64,000 nt of DNA. Origin: DASYLJ01 sp964432595. Lineage in GTDB: Bacteria; Desulfobacterota; Binatia; DP-6. Of the stretch, positions 7,422-17,000 are shown one piece after another. The notes under the pieces were generated by a model. The model saw only the letters and a list, made by a program, of their open reading frames with translations. It had not been told where the DNA came from and did no database searches. The translations under genes and the position numbers were made by a program. Position 1 is the first letter of the stretch. Every line of letters starts with the position of its first letter. The stretch lies in contig CAYSOF010000014.1 in NCBI GenBank assembly GCA_964432595.1, positions 1-64,000 on the forward strand, given 5' to 3'.

Positions 7422-10142
7422 TCAGCGCGCCGTCTCGCGGCAGACGAGCTGCCGACCCTGGCGCAGGGCGCACGTCGCCACGCCGTCGGTCCGTGTGACG
7501 TCGCCCTGACGCAGAGTGACGCTGACGGGGCTACTCGGCGGCGCCCCGCCGGTGGCGCTCGCCGGCAGGTCCGTGACCTTCACTACGAGCCCGATCGTGC
7601 CAGAATCGGTATCGGGTCGCATCGTGACGCGAACTGCGGGATGTACGCCGCGTGCGCTGCGACAGCGCACGCTGCGGCCGCGCAGGACGCAGCCGGACAC
7701 GGCGACGTCGGTCGCGAAGGCGCCACCGTCGCGGAGGGCGACTCGCACCTCGCCGTCGACGAGCCGAGCGCCCAGCTCTCCGCCGGTGTCCACATCATCG
7801 ACCGTGAGTGTCAGCGCCGCGCTGCCGTTCAGGCGGCCGGCGGTCGCGGTCACGAGCGTCGCTTGGTACACGGCAAGGGATCCGGGCGAAGTCGACGGAT
7901 CGCACGGATCGCCGAGCCCGTCCCCGTCGGCGTCGCGCTGTGAGGGGTTCGGCGCCTCGGGGCAGTTGTCGGCGACGTTGCCGACGCCGTCGGCGTCGAC
8001 GTCGGGATCGCTCGTCCCGTAGCCCGCGAAGGCGGCCACGCCCCGGCTCGTGCCCGCGACGAGGAGCGCGCGGGCGCCGCGATCCGCAACCAGCAGATTG
8101 TTGCCCGTGCCGACGTCGAGCCATCCCTGCGCCGCGCTTTGCCAAAGGAACGTCCCGGCACGCGGGTCGACGATGCCGAGGGTTCCCTCGCAGGCGACCT
8201 GGACCGTACCAGTCAGGGCACTGGCGCGATCCACGGCCAGGGCGTCGATCGCGCCGCTACAAACCGGGACACGCGCGGTCGCCGCGAGGCTCACGGGATC
8301 GACGGTCACCAGATCGCCGTCGAGCGTCCCGGCCAGCAGCGTGCGGTCGCCCTGGGGACCGACGCCGCCCAGCGCGAGGCCGCGGTAGCCGACGCCCGGC
8401 GACCAGGTGATGGTCTGACCCTGGCCGTCGATCATCCACAGCCGGTCGAACGAGACGACGATGTCGAGCGTCGCGTCGCCGACCAGGTCGGCGACCTCGA
8501 GCGCCCATACGTCATCCCAGCCCGAGCCGAGGAGCCGCTGCCACCGCACCGCGCCGGTCGGGCCGTCGATCACGTACACGAACGTCCCGGGCGATCCGGT
8601 GTGCTCGCGTCCGCCGCCGGCGACGATTTCCATGCGTCCGTCACCCTCGAGGTCGGCGAGAGCGACGGCATACATCGGCGAGCCGTCGTCGTAGAGATAC
8701 TCGGCCTCCACCGCCCGCGTCGCGCCGTCGAGCACGTAGATCGCACCGTCGTATAGCCGATCGGTGGCGACGACTATCTCTGGGGCGCCGTCGCCGTCGA
8801 CGTCGCCCACCGCGACGTCATGGACGCCAGTCCAGGCGTGGCCATGGAACAGATTCGCCGGACCGCGTCCCTTCAGAGCGAAGGTCTCGGCGTCGAACAC
8901 GTGCAGCGTCCCGTCGGTGTAGCCACCGTCGCTCTCCCACGAGATGGCGAGGATCTCGTCGCCGCCGTCGCTATCCACGTCGCCCATCGCGACCGCGGCG
9001 AACGGACGCCCGACGTCGACCGTCGTGAATTCGTGGACTCGCGTGGCGAGATCGTGGACGAAGAGTTGGTCGCGCCCGCTGTCTGTCGCCCCGGCCCCCC
9101 ACATGATCTCGCCGGCGCCGTCCCCGTCGGTGTCCGCAATCGCGATCCGCGTAACACCGTGCGCGGGATTGCGGACGGACCAGAGCCGGCGGCCATCGTC
9201 GCCCGCGTGAGCATGCAACGAGCCCCATTGGCCGTCGCCGTAGACGATGTCGGGTATGCCGTCGCCGGTCACGTCCGCGATCAGCAACGCGGCCACGTCA
9301 CGGTCCGCGAGGATGGTGTACTTCGGCGTCGGGACGTCGGCGTCGTAGACGTCGACGTAATCCCAGCTGCGTGCGGAGACGATCTCCGCGACGCCGTCGC
9401 CGTCGACGTCGCCGAGCGCCACGCGGATACCGGGGCCGTAGGGGCCGTAGTCCCACTGCACGGCGTGTGTCGTGGCATCGACTTCGAGCACTTTGCCGCC
9501 GGCCAGGACGATCTCCTGCGCCGGGTCTGCGTCCACGTTGTCGACCGCGAGATCGGTGCCGCCGAACGGGAGCGTACGATTCACGACGCCCGTGTCGGGG
9601 TCGACGAAAAGGATCTGGCTCGCAGTGAGCACGACCAGTTCGTCGACCCCATCGTTGTCGCCGTCGGCGAGCACCACCGCGCGCAGCTCGGCGGTGGCGA
9701 CTCGACGATCGAGCTCGAGGGCGCGAGTCGCCCCGTCCCAGATGCGCAGCGTGCCGTTGGCGAGACCGGCGACCACCTTCGCGGCCCCTCCGCGGCGGAC
9801 GACCTCGAGCCGGGTGATCGTCTGCGGCTGGATCGGGCTCGAGTACACGACGACGTACTCACCCCGTGCTGGATCGTGGCGCGCGATCAGCCAGCAGTCG
9901 TTCTTCCAGAAGGCGAAACGGCTCGACGAACCGAGAACGACCTCGACCCCTCCGTCGCCGTCGAGGTCGGTCGGGATCATGCCGGAGCTGCCGATGCTCG
10001 CGCCCCAGACGATGTGCTCCCAAACCGGATCGAAGGCGACCGGCGGGAACGACGCCTGACCGTGCGCGCGTCCGTGCAGCGCCACCAGGCTCGCCACCAC
10101 GATCCCCGCGAACCACGCCGACCACAGCGTTCCTCTCGACAT
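7422..10142 (-). CDS. Exported FG-GAP/VCBS-repeat protein with TSP3 repeats
   Basis: 906 residues from the ATG of MSRGTLWSAWF, chosen because a signal peptide follows (hydrophobic core to AHGQA) and GGAGGGG lies just upstream; the longer frame is spurious. About nine FG-GAP-like repeats follow, each with a D-x-D-x-DG-x-x-E/D-I-V calcium-binding loop (DLDGDGGVEVV, DVDGDGVAEIV, DVTGDGIPDIV and so on), predicting a beta-propeller. Around residues 760-790 are thrombospondin type-3 calcium repeats (DADGVGNVADNCP, DADGDGLGDPCD). The C-terminal ~120 residues are a Cys-containing beta domain. Likely a secreted or surface adhesion/binding protein. It is the first chromosomal gene beyond the attachment-site remnant. 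Confidence 0.88.
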   Translation of the reverse strand: MSRGTLWSAWFAGIVVASLVALHGRAHGQASFPPVAFDPVWEHIVWGASIGSSGMIPTDLDGDGGVEVVLGSSSRFAFWKNDCWLIARHDPARGEYVVVYSSPIQPQTITRLEVVRRGGAAKVVAGLANGTLRIWDGATRALELDRRVATAELRAVVLADGDNDGVDELVVLTASQILFVDPDTGVVNRTLPFGGTDLAVDNVDADPAQEIVLAGGKVLEVDATTHAVQWDYGPYGPGIRVALGDVDGDGVAEIVSARSWDYVDVYDADVPTPKYTILADRDVAALLIADVTGDGIPDIVYGDGQWGSLHAHAGDDGRRLWSVRNPAHGVTRIAIADTDGDGAGEIMWGAGATDSGRDQLFVHDLATRVHEFTTVDVGRPFAAVAMGDVDSDGGDEILAISWESDGGYTDGTLHVFDAETFALKGRGPANLFHGHAWTGVHDVAVGDVDGDGAPEIVVATDRLYDGAIYVLDGATRAVEAEYLYDDGSPMYAVALADLEGDGRMEIVAGGGREHTGSPGTFVYVIDGPTGAVRWQRLLGSGWDDVWALEVADLVGDATLDIVVSFDRLWMIDGQGQTITWSPGVGYRGLALGGVGPQGDRTLLAGTLDGDLVTVDPVSLAATARVPVCSGAIDALAVDRASALTGTVQVACEGTLGIVDPRAGTFLWQSAAQGWLDVGTGNNLLVADRGARALLVAGTSRGVAAFAGYGTSDPDVDADGVGNVADNCPEAPNPSQRDADGDGLGDPCDPSTSPGSLAVYQATLVTATAGRLNGSAALTLTVDDVDTGGELGARLVDGEVRVALRDGGAFATDVAVSGCVLRGRSVRCRSARGVHPAVRVTMRPDTDSGTIGLVVKVTDLPASATGGAPPSSPVSVTLRQGDVTRTDGVATCALRQGRQLVCRETAR

Positions 10143-10280
10143 GCGCGCCCCTCCGTCGGCGCCCGCCGAACGCCGCCAAGGGATCTCGGCCGAAGCCGTA
10201 TTCGACTTGAGGCGTCGCGTCTGGGCGGCCAGCCCCGAACCGGGTGAGTCCGCCGACGCAGGTGGACGCCCGTCGGCGAC

Positions 10281-10489
10281 GTGGACGCGCAGCAACGGGG
10301 TCTGCACGATCGTGCTGTGCGACTGCCCGACCAATGCCGGAAGCTACGAGCGGCCGTGCGATTCCCGTCGCGCGCGAGCGCGCCCAGGCGCTTCGACCTG
10401 CCGGTCGGCGCCGACTACTTCATCTCGACGGGGAGCAGCAGTACGTGCTCACGCGCGACGCGAGCCGCCCCGATCGGTGCGCAGACTGA
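10281..10489 (+). pseudogene. Possible frameshifted remnant of an exported protein
   Basis: Protein-like pieces appear in three successive plus frames: a GVCTIVLCDCPTN piece, then FDLPVGADYFISTGS, then QQYVLTRDASRPDRCAD followed by TGA at 10487. Joined through frame changes they would make the end of a small Cys-containing protein. No single frame carries all of it. It lies divergent from the FG-GAP gene and convergent with the DUF1566 gene. Family unknown; the remnant reading is inference. Confidence 0.22.
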
Positions 10490-10490
10490 C

Positions 10491-11015
10491 TCACGGGTTG
10501 CCCGGATAATCCCCGCCCGGCCCGCGCACGCACCAGCGCAGCCCGTCCTGCGTCTTCGACGTCGTGATGATGCCCTGCCCTCCGCTGCTGAACGACAGCG
10601 CGAGTGCGCCGTCGGCGTTCGAGGCGGACGCCGTGGACGTCCAGTAGATGACTCCCGTCGCGACGTTCTGGAACGGGTGATTCGGCGGCAGCGCCGGGCC
10701 GGACTGCCCCGGGTCCTTCAGCGTCATCAGCTCCCATGCCGTCGGTAGGCGCCACCCGCGGCGGCCACCGATCGCCGTGCCGATACACGGCGCCGCGGAC
10801 TCACCCCAGTCGAACTGGCTCGTCGCCGACGGCGACAGCTGCCACACGAGCCCCGTCTCGCGGTCCAATGCCGCCTCGCCGCCGTACTGTGTCAGCACCT
10901 TGAACCGCTTGGCGCCGTCGGGGATCACCTTGTCCCAGCTGGGCGGCGACGCGGCGAACGCGACACCGCACGACAGCGTGACGGCGGCACACAGCAGCAG
11001 GAGGCTCCGGGCCAT
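10491..11015 (-). CDS. Exported DUF1566 domain protein
   Basis: 174 residues with a clear signal peptide (MARSLLLLCAAVTL ... VAFAA). The mature part follows the DUF1566/Lcl C-terminal pattern: RETGLVWQ, an acidic/aromatic loop with a Cys, GGRRGWRLPTAWELMTL, then VIYWTSTASASN, and a closing WCVRGPGG. This C-type-lectin-like module occurs in secreted proteins of Deltaproteobacteria and others, often in many paralogues; substrate unknown. Length matches a single domain plus leader. Confidence 0.85.
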   Translation of the reverse strand: MARSLLLLCAAVTLSCGVAFAASPPSWDKVIPDGAKRFKVLTQYGGEAALDRETGLVWQLSPSATSQFDWGESAAPCIGTAIGGRRGWRLPTAWELMTLKDPGQSGPALPPNHPFQNVATGVIYWTSTASASNADGALALSFSSGGQGIITTSKTQDGLRWCVRGPGGDYPGNP

Positions 11016-11088
11016 CGGCGCGACTTCGACATGGCGCCGATGATCCGACGGGCAGACGCGCGGTCACAATCGTCGGAACTGACGAGGC

Positions 11089-11853
11089 CTACCGCCCCGA
11101 CCTCCACTCTCCCGACGCATATCGACCGAGCCCACCCGCCAGCTCGCCGCTCGCGACCGCCGCCATGCCGTGCCGGTACTCGCACGCCAGCGCCTCGTCG
11201 AGCGGCATCGACCACTGCTCGTACGACGACAGCCGATCGTTGCGCAGCGCGCTCTGCGGCTTGGACGCGATCTCGCGCGCCAGCGCCGTCGCCGCCGCCA
11301 GCGCCTGCCCCGCCGGCACCAGCCGATTCGCGAGCCCCATCCGCAACGCCTCCTCGCCCGACACCCCACGGCCCGTGAGGATCAGATCGAGCGCATGGCT
11401 GTGCCCGAGGAGCCGTGTCAGACGGATCGTCCCGCCGTCCATCAACGGTATCCCCCAACGCCGGCAGTAGACGCCGAATACCGCGTCCTCCGCGGCCACC
11501 CGGAGATCGCACCACGCCGCGATCTCGAGTCCACCGGCGACCGCGTGCCCTTCTATCGCCGCGATCACGGGCTTCCCGAGCAGCATCCGCGTAGGCCCCA
11601 CCGGACCGTCGCCGTCGGGCAGGACGCGCGTCACCCGCTCCGGCGACTCCCGCATCGCCTTCAGGTCGGCGCCCGCACAGAACGTCCCGTTCGCGCCCGT
11701 CAGGATGGCGACGTCCAGCGCCGGGTCCGCGTCGAACCGACGGAAGGCGCCGGCGAGCGCATCGGCCGTCGGGCGGTCGATGGTGTTGGCGACGTCCGGC
11801 CGATCGATCGTGATCACGACGATCGGCCCGTCGACCTCGTAATGCACAGCCAT
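11089..11853 (-). CDS. Enoyl-CoA hydratase/isomerase (crotonase) family protein
   Basis: 254 residues with the crotonase fold throughout: VVITIDRPDVANTID, GTFCAGADLKAM (first oxyanion-hole loop), then EGHAVAGGLEIAAWCDLRVA (second oxyanion loop) and GGTIRLTRLLG. The first catalytic Glu equivalent (LEIAAWCD) is present, but the PE motif that gives the second Glu of true hydratases is replaced by VYCRRWG, so it is probably not a classical 2-enoyl-CoA hydratase; dehydratase, isomerase or hydrolase chemistry on an acyl-CoA is possible. It is divergent from a PadR regulator across an operator array, which predicts PadR control. Confidence 0.88.
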   Translation of the reverse strand: MAVHYEVDGPIVVITIDRPDVANTIDRPTADALAGAFRRFDADPALDVAILTGANGTFCAGADLKAMRESPERVTRVLPDGDGPVGPTRMLLGKPVIAAIEGHAVAGGLEIAAWCDLRVAAEDAVFGVYCRRWGIPLMDGGTIRLTRLLGHSHALDLILTGRGVSGEEALRMGLANRLVPAGQALAAATALAREIASKPQSALRNDRLSSYEQWSMPLDEALACEYRHGMAAVASGELAGGLGRYASGEWRSGR

Positions 11854-11871
11854 GCTGTCCCTCCTTCGTCG

Positions 11872-11925
11872 CTACTCCCTTTGGGAGTAGTGCGGCTTTT
11901 CTCTTACTCCAGAAGGGAGTACTCC
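11872..11925. promoter_or_regulatory. Operator array between crotonase and PadR genes
   Basis: Five ACTCC/GGAGT half-sites: a perfect inverted repeat CTACTCCC-TTT-GGGAGTAG (11872-11890), then TACTCC-AGAAG-GGAGTA (11905-11921), which runs into GGAGTACTCC (11916-11925). The array fills the 81-bp divergent intergenic region next to a PadR gene, so it is very likely the PadR binding site controlling both directions. Confidence 0.75.
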
Positions 11926-11934
11926 GGTCAACCC

Positions 11935-12603
11935 ATGCGCCCGCTCACCGCGAGCTCCCATGCCGTCCTCGGCCTCCTGGCCGTGGCGCCGCGCTCCGCC
12001 TACGAGCTCGTCCGCCAGATCGAACGCAGCAACGTCCGTCTCATCTGGCCGCGCGCGCAGAGCAAGCTCTACGAGGAGCCGAAGGTGTTGGTCGCGCACG
12101 GCCTCGCCACCGCGCGACGCGAGGGACGCCGCACCGTCTACCACATCACGCCACGCGGACGCCGCGCACTGCGCCGCTGGCTCGACCAGCCGGGTCCGGC
12201 GCCCTACTTCGAATCCGAAGAGCTCCTGAAGGTCGCGTTCGGCGACTTCGGCTCACGCGAGCAGCTGCTCGCGACGATCCGCCGCATCCACGACGACGTC
12301 GTCCGCCGCACACGGCGCGGCCTGGCCTTGGCGCGGGAGCTCGGCGACGTCGGGCCGCGCTTTCCCGAACGCGCCCACGTGAACGCCATCACCGACCGCT
12401 TCATCGTCGACCTCCTGCAGACGACGATTCGCTGGGCTCGGTGGGCGGAGCGCGTCGTCGGCCGCTGGCCCGCGACGACCATGAACGACACGATGGCGAC
12501 TCAGGCCCGTCGGCTCCTCCGCGAGAACGCCGACGCCGTCGCCGCGATGGCGTCTACCCGCGGCGGGTCCGCCACAGCACGAACGCCACGACGGCGATCG
12601 TGA
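11935..12603 (+). CDS. PadR family transcriptional regulator
   Basis: 222 residues from the ATG of MRPLTASSHAVLGLLAV, just beyond the operator array; the upstream frame extension is antisense to the crotonase gene. The N-terminal winged helix is PadR-like (HAVLGLLAV, SAYELVRQIE, LYEEPKVLVAHGLATARR, VYHITPRGRRALRRWL, about residues 8-83), followed by a helical dimerisation/ligand domain (to about 190). PadR proteins are usually repressors released by a small ligand. The C-terminal 50 nt overlap the end of the convergent YfhO-like gene and encode an Arg/Thr-rich tail. Divergent crotonase is the likely target. Confidence 0.88.
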   Translation: MRPLTASSHAVLGLLAVAPRSAYELVRQIERSNVRLIWPRAQSKLYEEPKVLVAHGLATARREGRRTVYHITPRGRRALRRWLDQPGPAPYFESEELLKVAFGDFGSREQLLATIRRIHDDVVRRTRRGLALARELGDVGPRFPERAHVNAITDRFIVDLLQTTIRWARWAERVVGRWPATTMNDTMATQARRLLRENADAVAAMASTRGGSATARTPRRRS

Positions 12604-14767
12604 TCGCCGACACCGCCATCCCCACCCACACGCTGGCCGGCGAGTACCGCAGCTCGACTACCGACGCGCCGCGCGGCACCTCGACGAGCCGGAACGCGTA
12701 GTTCGCTCGCACGATCTCCGCCGCCTTCCCGTCGACCGTCGCGCGCCACCCCGGGAAGTACTGGTCGCTCAGGAAGAGGAAGCCACGCTCCGGCGCGTCG
12801 ACCTGCAGCACCAGGTGCTCCGGATCGTTCGTGACGAACTGGACGCGGCCCGCGAGCCCGTCCCCCGGTCCGCCCGTGAACGCCAAGGGCGTCTCGACGA
12901 GCGCCACCTGGCGAAGGTCGACGTTCCCGGACGCCAGCGTCCCCAGCACCTGCTCCCCGTCGGCCATCACTTCGACGCGCGGCACCCAGAACGCGCGCGG
13001 CAGCGCCTGCGGATTCTCGTAGACGCGCACCGCGCCGTCGCGCACGCGCGGCATCGCCGGCGTGAAGCCCGCGATGACGGCGTCGGTCTCGGCGGCGCTG
13101 ACGAGGTACTTCGTGGCGACCAGGTCGAGCAGGCGGCGGTTGGCATTCGCGTACAGCGCATCGCCGAAGAAGCGGAAGTCGATGTCGAACCGCGACTGCA
13201 GCCGGCGCGGCAGCCGCAGCCGCAGGTAGAGCGTCGCGTAGCGGGCGGTCGTCTGCGATCCGTAGTCCTGGATCGACGGGAGCCCGAACACGGACGCGCT
13301 CTTCGGGATCAGGTCGAACTTCTGCGGCCGCATCGCGACGTAGATGCGCTCCTGCGGCGTGAGCCGCGCGCGCAGCGCCTCGAAGAGCTCGGCATTGGTC
13401 CGCAGCGCGTCCCCCGTCCGGAAGAGGCCGATGTAGGTGAAGGCCGGCACCGCGACGAGATTGACCGCGACCGCCGCCAGCACGAGCCACGCGAGCCGGG
13501 AGGCCTGCGCGGGCCACGCCGCGGCCAGCAGAAACGATAGCACCGCGATCGCCGCGAGCCGTACCTCGAGTCGGGTGGCATCGCCGGGCATCCCGTCGAG
13601 GACCGCGACCGTCGCGAGACACATCAGCGCCACGCAGCCCCACCGCGCGAGGCGCCCGCTGACGCGTGCCGCAGCCACCCCGTCGATGCCGAAGGCCGTC
13701 ACCACGGCGAGGCAGAAGCTCGCCACCCACATGAACCGGACCGGCTCGCGGAAGAGCCCGCCCCAGGGCAGCTGCACGTAGGCCTCGTAGACCCACGTGC
13801 TCCGTCCAAGCGCCAGGACGAAGTACAGGAGGCCGGCGCCCCCATAGAACAGCGCCACCCGGCGGCGGTCGCGCCGCATCAGTCCACCCGCGGCGACGAT
13901 CAGCGGGACGAGCACGTACGGACTGTGCAACGCGCTGCGGAAGACCGTCTCCTTCCGGAAGTCGTTCCAGTCGAGCCGGCCGAGCACCGACGTCTCGTCG
14001 AGGCTGAGCCGCGAGCTGCGCAGCGACTCCCGCACCACCTCGATCGCCGGCAGCAGCTGTACCGCGTTGAGCAGCATCGGCAGCGCGAGCCCGAGCAGCG
14101 TGACCAGAATGAGCGCCACACGCCGCTCGACGCCCCCCGTGACGAGCGCCCACAGCACGCGCAACGCGACGAGCTGGTAGATGAAGAGGACGGTCTGCGG
14201 AAAGCCCGGCAGCAGCGCGATCCCAAGGACGACGCCGAGGAGGAGCCCGCGACGGACCGTCGGCCGCTGCACGACGAGCTCACAGCAGAGCATCGCGGCA
14301 GGGAACCACGCGAGCGGACCCGCCCCTTGCGGCGCCCACACCGTGACGAACATCATCGCGTTACCCAGCTCGAACGCGAGCGCTCCACCGATGGACGCGG
14401 CGGTCGTCAGCCCGAGCACGCGGCACAGGAAGAACGCCGAGACGCCCGCGACCAGCAGGTCGGCGAGGAGCACGGCACGCAACGCCGTGTCGGGATCGAA
14501 CAGCAGGAAGAAGGCGTTCGCCGGATACAGGAGCCCCGCCTCGACGTTGCCGAGGAACGGCTGGCCGCAGTTCTGCAGCGGGTTCCAGAGGAGCCCGCGC
14601 CCGCCGTTCGCGATCGCGCGCACCGCGTACAGCATGTTCGGGTAGTAGTGGGCGTAGATGTCCCACGACGGCAGGCCGCGGCCGCCCTCGCCGAGACGCG
14701 ACAGCAGCACGTGGATCGCCGCGGCGACCGCGGTGGCGACGGCGATCCCTCGTGTGCGCCAGGTCAT
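12554..14767 (-). CDS. YfhO-like polytopic membrane protein
   Basis: 737 residues. About a dozen hydrophobic segments run from the N-terminus to about residue 440, the first followed by a loop with PSWDIYAHYYPNML, an aromatic motif of the YfhO/GT-C-type lipid-linked sugar transferase group; NGGRGLLWNPLQNCGQP follows. The C-terminal ~250 residues are a soluble beta domain ending FLSDQYFPGWRATVDG, highly characteristic of YfhO, then two membrane segments. Probably transfers sugars to a lipid or wall polymer at the outer face of the membrane; substrate unknown. The stop of the upstream SGNH gene lies 16 bp before its start, so they are likely one transcript. Confidence 0.82.
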   Translation of the reverse strand: MTWRTRGIAVATAVAAAIHVLLSRLGEGGRGLPSWDIYAHYYPNMLYAVRAIANGGRGLLWNPLQNCGQPFLGNVEAGLLYPANAFFLLFDPDTALRAVLLADLLVAGVSAFFLCRVLGLTTAASIGGALAFELGNAMMFVTVWAPQGAGPLAWFPAAMLCCELVVQRPTVRRGLLLGVVLGIALLPGFPQTVLFIYQLVALRVLWALVTGGVERRVALILVTLLGLALPMLLNAVQLLPAIEVVRESLRSSRLSLDETSVLGRLDWNDFRKETVFRSALHSPYVLVPLIVAAGGLMRRDRRRVALFYGGAGLLYFVLALGRSTWVYEAYVQLPWGGLFREPVRFMWVASFCLAVVTAFGIDGVAAARVSGRLARWGCVALMCLATVAVLDGMPGDATRLEVRLAAIAVLSFLLAAAWPAQASRLAWLVLAAVAVNLVAVPAFTYIGLFRTGDALRTNAELFEALRARLTPQERIYVAMRPQKFDLIPKSASVFGLPSIQDYGSQTTARYATLYLRLRLPRRLQSRFDIDFRFFGDALYANANRRLLDLVATKYLVSAAETDAVIAGFTPAMPRVRDGAVRVYENPQALPRAFWVPRVEVMADGEQVLGTLASGNVDLRQVALVETPLAFTGGPGDGLAGRVQFVTNDPEHLVLQVDAPERGFLFLSDQYFPGWRATVDGKAAEIVRANYAFRLVEVPRGASVVELRYSPASVWVGMAVSAITIAVVAFVLWRTRRG

Positions 14768-14783
14768 GGCCGGTCGGCGGACG

Positions 14784-16193
14784 TCAGGGAGCGGGCGTCG
14801 CGGCCTTCGGCGTGCCGCCGCCCGCGACGAAGAAGCGCGTCAGGTCGAGTGAGAACTTCTCCATCTCGGCGATCTTCGGGTTCGCGCGCCGGAGCGCCGC
14901 GGGGTCCGGGTCCTGGTACGTACCGTCGACCCACGCGGTCGCCCGGTCCGGCAAGCCGATCTCGCGCATCCGGTCCGCGACGATCGCGGCGATGCGCTCG
15001 TTGCCGAGCAGGTTCGGATGCAGATGATCCATGAAGACGTCGTTGCCCGGGATGCGATGCGGGCTCGTGTCCTCGAGCCGCCGCGCAACGTCGACGAACA
15101 CGCCGCCGTCCTCCTCCACGGTGCGGCGGATCATCGCGTTGAACGACGTCGGCACACCCATCGGCACTTCGTCGAGGTCGCTCGCCTTCCGATACGCCAC
15201 GCGCGCCTCCGGCCAGCGTCCCAGCCGCTCCAGGCAGCGTGCCCGCCCGTACTGCACGATCGACGGCCGCGGATCGATGGCCACCGCCGCGTCGTACTCC
15301 GCGAGCGCGCCGACGCAGTCGTTGGCCTTCCGCAGTCGCTCGCCGGTGCTCCAGTGCTGCCCCCAGCGCCCCGCGTCCGCCGGAGCGAGCCCGGGTGTGT
15401 GCCGCCAGGCGCTCGGCGCCCAATGGCGGAAGTTCTGCCCGACGCTCGCCACCATGGGCACCGCGCCGACCGCCTTGGCGGCGGCGATGATGTCGCCGAT
15501 GTTGCGGGCGAAGCGGTCGGCGATCTGGCGCCGCTCCGCCTTGGACATCGTGCTCGTGCCGGCCGCGCGCTGCCCGATCAGGAACGGCTGCGCCGGGTCG
15601 AGCGCGAGGCCCTCGTCGAACGGACCGGACCACCACTGGCGCAGAGCCTGCCCCGACCACACGGCGAGCTGGAAGGCGCGCATCTCGACGAGCGTGCGCG
15701 TCCACCATCCCGGCTCGGGCATCTCGCGCGTCGTGTAGTCGTTGTGGCCGGCATAGACGAGCACGACGTCCGGCGCGTACGCCATGATCTCGAGCGCGAT
15801 GCGCCGGATGTGCCAGCTCGCGATCGCGGGCACGCCGCAGTTGACGACCTCGACCGTGCGGCCGGGCAACGCGGCCGCGAGCCGCTGTCCCAGGAACGAC
15901 GCGAACGAGTACTGCGGGTCGTACGGAATGCCGTAGACCGACGACTCGCCGAGCACGAAGACGCGGAAGCCGTTCGCCGGCTTGGTGGCGAGGAACTGCG
16001 GCCATCCGCCGTGATGGCGGAACACCGGGACGCCCTGCTCGTCCACCGCGCGGAAGAAGAACGGCGTGACGTTGACGAACGGATCGCCGCTCAGCGGCAC
16101 GTGGTGCCGCCACTCGACGAAACGCAGCACGCCCTCGACACCGAGGAGCAACACGCACGCCCCCAGGATCGTCGGACCGACGGCGACCAGCAT
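14784..16193 (-). CDS. Membrane-anchored SGNH/GDSL hydrolase with TPR-like insert
   Basis: 469 residues. A single N-terminal membrane anchor (residues about 3-22) is followed by a GDSL/SGNH fold: block I VLGESSVYG with Ser84, block II around N118, block III AGHND (148-152), and DHLHPN near residue 395 giving the Asp/His pair. Between blocks III and V is a TPR-like helical section (RLRKANDCVGALAEYDAAVAID-type repeats, written here only in part: ALAEYDAAVAIDPRPS, RWPEARVAYRKASDLD). Similar proteins act on O-acyl groups of extracellular or periplasmic glycans. It precedes the YfhO-like gene, suggesting a shared polysaccharide or glycolipid role. Confidence 0.85.
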   Translation of the reverse strand: MLVAVGPTILGACVLLLGVEGVLRFVEWRHHVPLSGDPFVNVTPFFFRAVDEQGVPVFRHHGGWPQFLATKPANGFRVFVLGESSVYGIPYDPQYSFASFLGQRLAAALPGRTVEVVNCGVPAIASWHIRRIALEIMAYAPDVVLVYAGHNDYTTREMPEPGWWTRTLVEMRAFQLAVWSGQALRQWWSGPFDEGLALDPAQPFLIGQRAAGTSTMSKAERRQIADRFARNIGDIIAAAKAVGAVPMVASVGQNFRHWAPSAWRHTPGLAPADAGRWGQHWSTGERLRKANDCVGALAEYDAAVAIDPRPSIVQYGRARCLERLGRWPEARVAYRKASDLDEVPMGVPTSFNAMIRRTVEEDGGVFVDVARRLEDTSPHRIPGNDVFMDHLHPNLLGNERIAAIVADRMREIGLPDRATAWVDGTYQDPDPAALRRANPKIAEMEKFSLDLTRFFVAGGGTPKAATPAP

Positions 16194-16286
16194 GCGCTTA
16201 AGAATCGCGACCCCAGCGGACAGGAAGAGACCTCATCGCCGCCCACCCGCGTACTGCACAGCCACCCCGCACCGCAACTCGATTCG

Positions 16287-17000
16287 CTACAGGTTGCTGT
16301 GGATCTCGAGCACGGCGCCGGTCACCGCGCCCGATTCGGCATCGTCGCACAGGAACCGGATCGTCCGCGCGACGTCGTCGGGCGTCGTCGCCGTCTTCAG
16401 GAACGGCGCCGCCTCGCGCATCATGCGCGTATCGACGGCCCCCGGCGCCACGCAGTTGACCCGCACGCCGAGCTCGCGCGCCTCCACCGCGAGACACTCG
16501 GTCAGGCCGACGACGGCGAACTTGCTGACCGCATACGCCGCGAAGCCGGGGAATTTCGCGGTCCCGCGGATGCCGCCGAGCGAGCTCACGTTGACGATCG
16601 CACCGCCGTGGCCGAGGCGGCGGAAGCGGCGCAGCGCCTCGCGGCTCGCGAGGAACGTGCCGCGGGCGTTCACCGCCATGACGGCGTCCCAGTCGGCCGC
16701 CGCCATCGTCTCGATCGGCGCGTTGCGAAACGTCCCCCCGTTGTTCACCAGCAGGTGGAGGTCGCCGAACCGGTGCAGCGTCGCCTCGAACAGCGCCTCG
16801 ATCGACGCCTCGTCCGCGAGGTCCGTCGCGACGGCGTGCGCGCGCTCGGCGCCCAGGTCGGCGACGACCGCGTCGAGCTCGGTGACGGTGCGGCTGGCCA
16901 CCACGACGCGAGCACCGCTCTCGGCGAGGAGCCGCGCCGTCGCCGCGCCGATGCCTCTCCCCGCGCCGGTGACGATCGCCACCGCACCGGCCACCGCCAT
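16287..17000 (-). CDS. SDR family oxidoreductase
   Basis: 237 residues, classical short-chain dehydrogenase. TGAGRGIG (NAD(P)-binding glycine motif, residues 11-18), NNGGT, catalytic Ser in NVSSLGG and YAVSK (Tyr/Lys) are all present, with the C-terminal VTGAVLEIHSNL. An Arg after the glycine-rich strand (SRTV) favours NADP. Its ATG overlaps the stop of the upstream SDR by one base (TGATG), so the two are co-translated. Substrate not predictable. Confidence 0.88.
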   Translation of the reverse strand: MAVAGAVAIVTGAGRGIGAATARLLAESGARVVVASRTVTELDAVVADLGAERAHAVATDLADEASIEALFEATLHRFGDLHLLVNNGGTFRNAPIETMAAADWDAVMAVNARGTFLASREALRRFRRLGHGGAIVNVSSLGGIRGTAKFPGFAAYAVSKFAVVGLTECLAVEARELGVRVNCVAPGAVDTRMMREAAPFLKTATTPDDVARTIRFLCDDAESGAVTGAVLEIHSNL

